NCBI GenBank assembly: GCA_022842465.1 | Contig: JALHPN010000013.1 | Location: 1-64,000 of the forward strand | Direction: 5' to 3' | From: Polyangiaceae bacterium | GTDB taxonomy: Bacteria > Myxococcota_A > Polyangia > Polyangiales > Polyangiaceae | Length of the DNA stretch: 64,000 nt | In this document: one piece after another, positions 23,918-31,294 of the stretch | How the letters are laid out: each line of letters starts with the position of its first letter | How positions within the stretch are numbered: position 1 is the stretch's first letter | The notes under the pieces: generated by a model | What the model was told of the DNA's origin: nothing | Database searches by the model: none | The model's input: only the letters and a program-made list of their open reading frames with translations | Program-made: the position numbers and the translations under genes

Positions 23918-24421
23918 ATGAAGCGCTTCACCTCCGCCCTTGCGGCGCTCGTCTTCCCGGTCTCGTTCGCCTTCGCCCTCACGGCGCGCCCTGCCGTCCT
24001 CTACGCCGAGAGCTCCACGCTCGGGGACTGCACCTCGGCCGCGTCCACTTCGTGCGCAGGCAAGGCCGCGGCGGCGACCTGCACGACCGACGACGGCAAG
24101 GCTGGGACCTGCACGGCGACTCGCTGCGCGAGCCCTGACGGCGGATCCGGCTCGTCGCTCGTCTGTCTCGAGAGGCCGACGACGACGCCGACCCCGGGCA
24201 AGACGATCCCGGAGGCGCCGTCGGAGACGACGCCCGCGGGCACGACGGCGAACGACGACGGGGGCTGCTCGCTCGCGACCTCGCGCGGTACCTCCGGTGC
24301 CCCCGTCGCTCTCCTGCTGGCAGGCCTCGCGTTCGCCTCTCTCGCGTTCGCACGTCGCGTGCGTCGCGCGCGTCGCGAGGGTGGTCGACGTCCTCCCGGT
24401 CGTACCTCGACCCACTGCTGA
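23918..24421 (+). CDS. Secreted Cys-rich protein with MYXO-CTERM-like sorting tail (167 aa)
   Basis: A signal peptide (MKRFTSALAALVFPVSFAFA) is followed by a small Cys-rich region (DCTSAASTSCAG, ATCTTDD, TCTATRCASP, LVCLER) and a Thr/Pro linker. The C-terminus has a Gly-Cys (DDGGCSLATSRG), a hydrophobic helix (VALLLAGLAFASLAF) and an Arg cluster (ARRVRRARR), which is the MYXO-CTERM plan: invariant Cys, helix, basic end. Such tails are thought to be cut by a rhombosortase- or CPBP-type sortase (myxosortase) and lipid-anchored. The tail runs 20 residues past the basic cluster, longer than usual. Confidence 0.7.
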   Translation: MKRFTSALAALVFPVSFAFALTARPAVLYAESSTLGDCTSAASTSCAGKAAAATCTTDDGKAGTCTATRCASPDGGSGSSLVCLERPTTTPTPGKTIPEAPSETTPAGTTANDDGGCSLATSRGTSGAPVALLLAGLAFASLAFARRVRRARREGGRRPPGRTSTHC

Positions 24422-24532
24422 CCTCGGGTTTCGCCGGACGAACGCGCCTACCTACGTCGTCGCCACCGAGGGCCGCGGAATCCGCGTCGTGGCGTGCGCC
24501 GAAGCAGGCCCTTTCTCGCAGAATCGGTCATC

Positions 24533-25960
24533 ATGAAGCCGATGGATTCGCACCCGCTCGACCGCGGGCTCCGTGGCGCCGCGCTCTGCGCGATCGTCCT
24601 CGGCGTCACGACGATGTGCGCGGCCCCGACCGAGATCCTCGTCGACGTCTACACCGAGGTCGACTGCGCGAAGGACCCGACGACGGCCGTGGTCGTCGGT
24701 CCCACGCTCGTGTCCCTCCAGACGAGCGCGGTGACGTCGACGCTCTCGTCGTGCGCGCCGCGCACCCAGCGCAGCGGGCGGGTCGTGCTCTCTCCAGCCG
24801 GGGAGCGCGACGCGTCGATCGCCTTCCAGATCGTCACGCGCGACGACGGCGAGGATCCCGAGCGCTCGTGCACGGCGTCTTCGTCGGCCGGCTGCATCGT
24901 CGCCAGGCGCCAGCTCCGCTTCGTCCCCGGCGCGTCGACGCGCGTCGACGTCGCGCTGAGGCTCTCCTGTCTCGGCGTGACGTGCCCGATCGAGGAGACG
25001 TGCCGGAACGGAGCCTGCGAGGCCGCAGCGGTGCCGGACGGGTGCCTCGGGGGCGTGTGTCCCGACTCGCTTCCCGAGCCGGGGAGCGCGGACGCCGGCA
25101 CGGCGGCCGACGCGAGCACGCCTCCGCTCCGCGACGCGAGCTCGCCCGACGGCGGCGGCCCCTCGTCGACGCTGCCCGAGGTCGTCGATGTCCCCACGCT
25201 CGTCTACGCCAGCGACGACCCCAGCTATCAGGTGCGCGGGCTCGCGGCATCGCCGGGCGGGCTCGTCTGGGTCGAGACGAGGAGCAGCGATCCCGCCCCG
25301 CGCTACCAGAAGGCGAGCTGGGACTCGATGACGACGCCGACGACGGCCACCCTCCCCGCGGACGCCGGCGTCGGCATCTCCGTCGACGAGAACGGGGACC
25401 AGCTGACGATCGGGCGTTCAGGGCCCACGCACTGCGCCGACGTCTTGGGCGTCGGCTCCGTCACGTGCTCCGGCGCGTTCCTGACGAACGGCGGCGTCGC
25501 GCACATGGGCGGGCAAACCTATCTCGTAGGAGCCCAGAGCGTATCGCCCGCGGTCGGGTGGTTCGGCGCCGGGCCGACGGTCTCCGGAGTCTGCACGCTG
25601 CCCTCGCTCCTCGTCCCGCGCTACGCGGAGGCGAGGGGAGGCTTCCTCTTCGTCGCCCTGGGGGCCGCGGTCGGGCGGATCACGCTTCCCCTGACCGGAG
25701 GCCAGCCTTGCATGACGCCCATTTTCGTCCTGTCCGACCTGGTCAACGGTAGGGGGGTTGCCGTGAGCAACGAGAGCGACATCGTCTGCGGTGGCGACGA
25801 CGGCGCGATCGTGTGCGCGTTCGCCGCTCTCGGCAACCAAAGGGTCAGGTTCGCCGAGACGAAGCGCCCCACCGAGGACCTCGCGATGCGCGCTCTCGAC
25901 GCCAGGCGTTTCGTCTACTACGCCGCGGGCCACGAGATTTGGGTCGTGAGGATCCTATGA
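24533..25960 (+). CDS. Secreted protein, first of two paralogues (475 aa)
   Basis: After a signal-type hydrophobic segment the mature part begins TMCAAPTEILVDVYTEVDC, a start shared with the next gene. An N-terminal domain of about 150 residues with paired cysteines ends in the EGF-like TCPIEETCRNGACE. A Pro/Ala/Asp/Ser linker (about residues 175-215) leads to a beta-propeller-like domain with repeating GG-LVW, GG-YLV and CGGDDGAIVCAF segments. Function is unknown; a surface-displayed binding protein is plausible. I chose ATG 24533 because it gives a regular signal peptide. Its stop overlaps the next ATG as ATGA. Confidence 0.75.
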   Translation: MKPMDSHPLDRGLRGAALCAIVLGVTTMCAAPTEILVDVYTEVDCAKDPTTAVVVGPTLVSLQTSAVTSTLSSCAPRTQRSGRVVLSPAGERDASIAFQIVTRDDGEDPERSCTASSSAGCIVARRQLRFVPGASTRVDVALRLSCLGVTCPIEETCRNGACEAAAVPDGCLGGVCPDSLPEPGSADAGTAADASTPPLRDASSPDGGGPSSTLPEVVDVPTLVYASDDPSYQVRGLAASPGGLVWVETRSSDPAPRYQKASWDSMTTPTTATLPADAGVGISVDENGDQLTIGRSGPTHCADVLGVGSVTCSGAFLTNGGVAHMGGQTYLVGAQSVSPAVGWFGAGPTVSGVCTLPSLLVPRYAEARGGFLFVALGAAVGRITLPLTGGQPCMTPIFVLSDLVNGRGVAVSNESDIVCGGDDGAIVCAFAALGNQRVRFAETKRPTEDLAMRALDARRFVYYAAGHEIWVVRIL

Positions 25961-26910
25961 CGCACGTACGGAGATCGCGACCCCGCGTCGGCGGCCTCGT
26001 GCTCGTCGGCGGCGTCCTCGGCCTCGCGCTGGCGACGGTCATGTGCGCGGCGCCCACGGAGATCGTCGTCGACGTCTACACGGAGGTCGCTTGCGCGAGC
26101 GGCCCGAAGACGACGTTCAAGGCGGCCGCATCGCTCGCCGAGCTCCGCTCGCAGGCCGTCACGTCGGAGCTCGTCGCCTGCGCGCCCCGCACCGAGCGAA
26201 GCGGGCGGATCGTGCTCTCGCCGTCGGCGGCGAGGGACGAGACCGTCGCCTTCGAGGTGGCGACCCGCAACGACGCAGAGGACACGGCTCGGAAGTGCAC
26301 CGACCAGAGCTACGTCGGATGCATCGTCGCGAGACGTCAGCTGCGGTTCTCTCCCGGCGCCTCGACGCGCGTCGAGGTCGCGCTTCGCCTCTCGTGCCTC
26401 GACAAAGCCTGCCTCCCGACGGAGACCTGCCGGAACGGGACGTGCGAGTCGGCCGTCCTCCCCGAGTCGTGTCTAGGTGTAGATTGCACGGATCCGGCCG
26501 TCGAAGCGCCGCCGCCGGGGCCTGGCGACGCGGCGGTCGCGACGGAGGCGGGGGCGGACGCTGCGCCGCCCGCGGAGGACGTTGTTCCGGAGGGGATCGG
26601 TGAGGTCGCGCCGTCGCCCGTCTACGTCCTGCCGGGCGGCGAGATCCGCGGCCTCTCCGTCTTCGACGGCGGGCTCGTCTGGCTCGAGGTGCCTCCGTCC
26701 TCGACGGGAGCGCGCGTGAGGAAGGGATTCTGGGGGAACCTCGGAGCCGCCTCCGGCTACCTCGTCGGGAACGGCTACGGCGTGAGCTCGGACCCGCAGG
26801 GGAACGGCATCGTGGCCGCCCAGGACGTCGGGCAAGGGCCTTGCGCGCACCAGCAGACGACCGGCCGAGCCTCGCCGCGCGCGCGCTGGCGGTCTCGAGC
26901 GGCTCGATGA
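25957..26910 (+). CDS. Secreted protein, second paralogue, truncated at its 3' end (317 aa frame)
   Basis: It parallels the preceding protein: VMCAAPTEIVVDVYTEVACA, the same Cys domain with CLPTETCRNGTCE, an acidic/Ala linker, and the start of the propeller (IRGLSVFDGGLVWLEVPP). Homology to the paralogue stops after QDVGQGPCAH at about 26,848; the last 20 residues (from about 26,851) are Arg/Ala-rich and are antisense to the kinase gene on the other strand. The paralogue continues for about 155 more residues. The gene has therefore lost its 3' third and is probably non-functional. Confidence 0.65.
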   Translation: MTHVRRSRPRVGGLVLVGGVLGLALATVMCAAPTEIVVDVYTEVACASGPKTTFKAAASLAELRSQAVTSELVACAPRTERSGRIVLSPSAARDETVAFEVATRNDAEDTARKCTDQSYVGCIVARRQLRFSPGASTRVEVALRLSCLDKACLPTETCRNGTCESAVLPESCLGVDCTDPAVEAPPPGPGDAAVATEAGADAAPPAEDVVPEGIGEVAPSPVYVLPGGEIRGLSVFDGGLVWLEVPPSSTGARVRKGFWGNLGAASGYLVGNGYGVSSDPQGNGIVAAQDVGQGPCAHQQTTGRASPRARWRSRAAR

Positions 26911-27619
26911 GCAGCTCGCGGAGCAGCTTCGCGGGGACGATGTCCTCCGAGTACGCGGAGATCCAGTAGCTGCCCCCGGTCAGGAGTTGGAACGCGAGGA
27001 GGCCGAGGGCCCACACGTCGGTGGCCGGGGTGACGCTGCCCGACGGATCCGTCTGCTCCGGCGCCATCCACAGCGGCGTCCCGATCGCGCCGGTGCTCCC
27101 CACGCCGGTCGACGTGACCTTCGCGATGCCGAAATCGAGGATCTTCACGAGGAGCGCGCGATCCGCGATGCGTGACGACGCGAGGAAGACGTTCTCCGGC
27201 TTGAGATCGCGGTGGACGATCTTCGCGTCGTGCGCGGCGGCGAGGCCGTGGCACAGCTGCGCGAGGATCTCGGCGCTCGTCTCGACCGAGAGGCGCCCTT
27301 CACGGTCGAGACGTGCCGCGAGGTCCTCGCCCTCGAGGAGCTCCATCACGAGCCACGGCCGACCGTCGGGCCCGTCGTCGCCCGCGGCCACGACCTCCAC
27401 GACGTGCTCGCTCGCGATCTGCGCGCCGACGCGGGCCTCCTGGGCGAAGCGGCGGCGCGCCTCCACGCCGTCCATCCCGACGTGCAGGAGCTTGAGCGCA
27501 CGGAGCTTCCCCGTGCTGAGCTGCTCGACCACCCACACCGCGCCCATGCCGCCCTCGGAGAGAGGACGGACGAGCCGATAGTCCTTTCCGAACGGGCGTC
27601 CGGGCTCGAGCGCCGCCAT
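26159..27619 (-). pseudogene. Hanks-type Ser/Thr protein kinase, truncated after subdomain IX/X
   Basis: From ATG 27619 the frame encodes a clear kinase: LSEGGMGAVWVVEQ glycine loop, the ATP Lys in ALKLLHV, catalytic HRDLKPEN (residues 137-144), ILDFGIAKV, and TPLWMAPEQ with DVWALGLLAF. After RAARLG (residue 252, about 26,864) the kinase text stops and the frame runs antisense through the truncated secreted-protein gene as an Arg/Ser/Pro-rich sequence to the stop at 26159. The end of the C-lobe with its conserved Arg, and the usual linker and membrane segment, are missing. It starts 34 bp after ccoI on the same strand. Confidence 0.7.
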
Positions 27620-27653
27620 CCGCCTCAGCGTAGCCGACGCCCGCGTGTGCGCG

Positions 27654-30098
27654 TCAGGAAACCGCAGCGGGGCGGCGCGGGGTGCCCCGCAGCTTCACCG
27701 TCGTCGCGAGGACCGTGGACACGGAGCTCACGGGCATGAGGATGGCACACAGGAGCGGCGTCATCACACCTGCCAGCGCGAGGCCGACCGTGATGACGTT
27801 GTAGAAGAGCGCGATGACGAGGTTCGTGTGGACGACCCGGCGGAGGCGCTTCGCGGCGTCGAGCGCAGCCCGGATCGGACGGAGCCCGGGCGTCACGAAA
27901 TAGAAGTCGCAGCGTGCGGCCATGAACGGGCGATCGATCGCGGGGGTCCCCGCGCACAGCGCCTCTTCGGCGACGAGGCTGTCGTTGAGCCCGTCGCCGA
28001 CGAAGAGCGTCCGTGCCGAGGCGTCCCCGTGGCTGCGGAGCCAGGCGGCCTTGCCCTCCGGCGAGCGGCCGCCGAACGCGTGATCCGGCGCGATCCCACA
28101 CGCGGCGGCCATCTCACGCGTCGCGTCGAGCCCGTCTCCGGAGAGGACGAAGGGCTCGTAGCCCTCCGCCCGGAGCGCGAGCACCTCGGCGCGTGCGTCG
28201 TCGCGGAGCTCTTCGCCCGTCGTGATCGACGCGAGCGGCTCGCCGTCCTTCGTGAAGAGGACGTCGGCGCGCGCGCTCGCGAGCGTCGTCGTCCTGGCGA
28301 GGGCGGTCGCCCATGCCGGCGCCCCGAGCCGGTAGACGCCGTCGGTCGCGACGAGCTCGAGGCCCTTCCCGGCCACCTCGCGCACGTCGCGTGCAGCGTC
28401 GAAGACGGGGGGCGCGCCGAGCGAGGCGAGCGCGTCGACGACGGCCCGGCTCTTCGGGTGCGAGCTCCGGACGGCGAGGTCTCCGAGCTTCGCCTGGTCT
28501 TCCGGCGCGAGCGCCTCGAGCGGGGACACGTCTCGGACGGTGAGGCGCCCGGTCGTGAGCGTGCCCGTCTTGTCGAAGACGACGCGGTCGACCAGCACGG
28601 CGCGATCGAGGAAGCCGGGGGTCCGAACGAAGAGGCCCGTCCGCCGGAGGCCGGCTTGGGCGAGCTCGTAGGCGAGCGGGACCGCGATCCCGAACGCGCA
28701 AGGGCACGTCACGATGAGGACGGCCGCGACGACGTCGAGCGTGCGCTGGACGTCGTGGGTGGCGAGCCACCAGCCGAGCGAGCCCGCGGTGGCGAGCCCG
28801 AGGACGGAGGCGACGTACACGCTCGTGAGGCGCTTCCACCACGGCGTCGACCGCGCGAGGTCGGCGTCGCGCCGGGACGTCGTGCGGAGGAGGGCCACGA
28901 TCGTGGACGCGTCGAACGCCGCCTTCGCGACGAGCGTCGCTGCGCGCGCGTCCTGACAGAACGCGCCCGCGGGCACGACCTCGCCCGTCGCGAACGAGCG
29001 CGGCGCGCTCTCGCCGTTGATCCAGTCGAGCGAGAAGGTGGCGGTCCCCGACACGAGCTCGGCCTCGACGGGGACGAGGTCCTGGTGACCGACGAGCAGG
29101 CGGTCGCCGAGCCCCACGTCGGTGCAGCGCACGAGCTCGGCCGTCCCGTCCTCGCGGAGGCGCCTCGTGAAGAGGCCCTCCGCCCCGTCGGACGCGAGCA
29201 GGTAGGCGCGGTTCTTCGCGAGCACGCGCTCCTGGAGGAAGCGTCCGACGAGCATCAAGGCGATGAACACGTTGATCGTGTCGAAGTACGACGTGCCGCC
29301 GCCGCGCTCGAAGAAATTGTAGGTCGAGCTCGAGAACGCGAGGAAGATGCCGAGCGCGATCGGGAGATCGAGGTGGAGCACGCGTCGGCGCAGCGCTTGC
29401 CACGCGGAGCGGAAGAACACGGTGCCCCCGACGAGGACGCTCAGGAAGGAGAGCGCGAAGTCGAGGCCGTGGAACAGGCGGAACACGCGCGGCTCCTCTT
29501 CCCCGAGGCCGAGATACAGCGCGAACCCGAAGATCATCGTGTTCATCGCGATCGCGATGCAGACGCCCATCCGCCAGACGAGATCGGTGTCTCCCGCGCG
29601 CGCCTTGCCCTTCAGCGGCGGGCCGAAGCGGTAGCCGAAGGACTCGACCGCACCGACGAAGCTCGAGAGCGAGAACTCGGGGGTGACCGAGAGCTCGGCG
29701 GAGCCCACGGCGGGGTTCACGAGGATGCTCCCGGCGCCCTTCTCGCGCCGGAACATCTCCTCGAAGAGCCAGACGCACGCGGCGCAGTGGACGCCTTGCA
29801 CGTCCAGCACGACGCGCGCGTAGGACGTGCTTGCGGTGGTCTCGAGCTTCGCCTGCACCGCCTCGAGCCACTTGTGATCGAACGAGCCTCGCTGGATGGG
29901 ATGCCCCTCGCCTCCGCCGAGGTCGTAGTAGCGATCGAGCCCCGCGCGGACGAGGAGGTGATTCACCTCCTCGCACCCGCGGCAGCAGAACGCCGCGGAG
30001 GACTCGCGCGGCGCGGGGCGCGCGAGGGGCGTCCCGCAGTGGACGCAGTCCTCGGCGAGCGGTGCGGGGACGAGCGGGGACGTCGAGGCAGCAGCCAC
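27654..30098 (-). CDS. ccoI: Copper-transporting P1B-type ATPase of the cbb3 oxidase assembly type (CcoI/FixI)
   Basis: From GTG 30098 the product has 814 residues. The N-terminus is the Cys-rich metal-binding segment of this branch (DCVHCGTPL, AFCCRGCEEVNHLL), then an HMA domain with the ion site GVHCAACVW. The membrane ion site is CPC in TCPCAFG, the phosphorylation site DKTGTLT is at about residue 510, and SSHPKS and GDGLNDS complete the ATPase. This architecture is that of CcoI, which exports copper to the cbb3 CuB site. The gene is 4 kb away from the cco operon. An open frame upstream of the GTG has no better start. Confidence 0.88.
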   Translation of the reverse strand: MAAASTSPLVPAPLAEDCVHCGTPLARPAPRESSAAFCCRGCEEVNHLLVRAGLDRYYDLGGGEGHPIQRGSFDHKWLEAVQAKLETTASTSYARVVLDVQGVHCAACVWLFEEMFRREKGAGSILVNPAVGSAELSVTPEFSLSSFVGAVESFGYRFGPPLKGKARAGDTDLVWRMGVCIAIAMNTMIFGFALYLGLGEEEPRVFRLFHGLDFALSFLSVLVGGTVFFRSAWQALRRRVLHLDLPIALGIFLAFSSSTYNFFERGGGTSYFDTINVFIALMLVGRFLQERVLAKNRAYLLASDGAEGLFTRRLREDGTAELVRCTDVGLGDRLLVGHQDLVPVEAELVSGTATFSLDWINGESAPRSFATGEVVPAGAFCQDARAATLVAKAAFDASTIVALLRTTSRRDADLARSTPWWKRLTSVYVASVLGLATAGSLGWWLATHDVQRTLDVVAAVLIVTCPCAFGIAVPLAYELAQAGLRRTGLFVRTPGFLDRAVLVDRVVFDKTGTLTTGRLTVRDVSPLEALAPEDQAKLGDLAVRSSHPKSRAVVDALASLGAPPVFDAARDVREVAGKGLELVATDGVYRLGAPAWATALARTTTLASARADVLFTKDGEPLASITTGEELRDDARAEVLALRAEGYEPFVLSGDGLDATREMAAACGIAPDHAFGGRSPEGKAAWLRSHGDASARTLFVGDGLNDSLVAEEALCAGTPAIDRPFMAARCDFYFVTPGLRPIRAALDAAKRLRRVVHTNLVIALFYNVITVGLALAGVMTPLLCAILMPVSSVSTVLATTVKLRGTPRRPAAVS

Positions 30099-30210
30099 GG
30101 TCGAGAGGCCGACGCAATCCGCGTTCCACGCGGGATCCCGGCCGCTCCCGTGATCGGCGGCGCCCTCACCGACGCGCGGCTTGCGTCGCGCGCAGGTCTT
30201 GCGTGGACGA

Positions 30211-31233
30211 TCATCGGTAGGGGGTGTCGGGCGTCGCCGCGGCGAGCGCGGCCTCGAGCACCGTCGCGACCTGGGCGGGCTCTGGCCGGAGCCCGTCGAA
30301 GGCGAGCTCGACGACCGAGCCGTCGCGGCGGACGCCGACGAGGACGTCGGGGCCGCCGCGGGCGACGAGCCGGTAGGGCTCGGGCACGGCGCCGTCTTCG
30401 GTGAGCCCCGCGCCCGCGGTGGCGTCGCGCACGACGGACCAGCGCGCATCTGCGGCGTCCTCCACGCCGAGGAGACGGACGATCGTGAGCGCCCAGTCGT
30501 CGCGGAAGCGGACGACGAGCTCACAAGGGACACCGCGGCGGACGCCGCGCGCGACGAGGTACCCCTCGCCGTCGGCTTCCATCCGTGCCGTCTCGGGGAT
30601 CCACTCGAGCGCTCGGGCGACGCGTGCGGGGCCGCGGACGGTGTCGACCCAAGCGCGGACGAGTCGCTCGGCGAATCGAGCGAGCTCGACGAGGGGCTCG
30701 AGCTCCTCCGGCGCGCCCTCGCGCTCGGTGGAGAGCTCCCCTTGCTCGACGACGAATCCCTGTCTCGCGTCGCAGAGCAGGTTGCGGAGGCTCCGATCGA
30801 GGAGCTCGTTCGCGAGCGCACGCGGCTCGCTCCGCACCTCGAAGGCGGCGTCGAACACGTCGTCGCCGGTCGCGACCGGCGCGCCGGTCATTCGCTCCAC
30901 GATCGGTCGCACGAGCCTCGACGTGGCGCTCCGCGGCGAGACGTGGACGCTCAGCGACGCCGCTCCCGGGAGGGGCGCGGCGTGCGCGATCGTCGAGCAC
31001 GTCTCGGACCGCCCGACGGAAGCGGACCGCCTGCGGACGACGAGCGTGACGTCGTCGACGGAAATCGCCATCGCGGGCTCCGGGAAACGCGCCGTCCCGC
31101 CGACGACCTCGCCGCCGACCAGGGTGGCCGCGCGCCTCCACAGCGAAAGCTCGGCCTCGCGCGCATCGCCTCCGCGGCGGGCGAGCAGCCGCACGGCGAA
31201 GGCGCCGCAGGCCAGCACGGCGACGAGCAGCAT
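30211..31233 (-). CDS. Protein of unknown function with N-terminal membrane anchor (340 aa)
   Basis: The start is ATG 31233 or GTG 31242; either gives one N-terminal hydrophobic helix (MLLVAVLACGAFAVRLLARR), and the longer frame overlaps the SulP gene. The remaining 310 residues look like a soluble globular domain with alternating strands (AMAISVDDVTLVVRRR; DDVFDAAFEVRSEP; VVELAFDGLRPE). I do not recognise the family. It lies between the SulP-carbonic anhydrase gene (61 bp upstream) and ccoI (112 bp downstream) on the same strand. Confidence 0.65.
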   Translation of the reverse strand: MLLVAVLACGAFAVRLLARRGGDAREAELSLWRRAATLVGGEVVGGTARFPEPAMAISVDDVTLVVRRRSASVGRSETCSTIAHAAPLPGAASLSVHVSPRSATSRLVRPIVERMTGAPVATGDDVFDAAFEVRSEPRALANELLDRSLRNLLCDARQGFVVEQGELSTEREGAPEELEPLVELARFAERLVRAWVDTVRGPARVARALEWIPETARMEADGEGYLVARGVRRGVPCELVVRFRDDWALTIVRLLGVEDAADARWSVVRDATAGAGLTEDGAVPEPYRLVARGGPDVLVGVRRDGSVVELAFDGLRPEPAQVATVLEAALAAATPDTPYR

Positions 31234-31294
31234 CTCGTTCACGTCCGTCCATCGAAGCGCGAACCTGGACGAGGGTAAAGGCGTCCCCGTGGGA

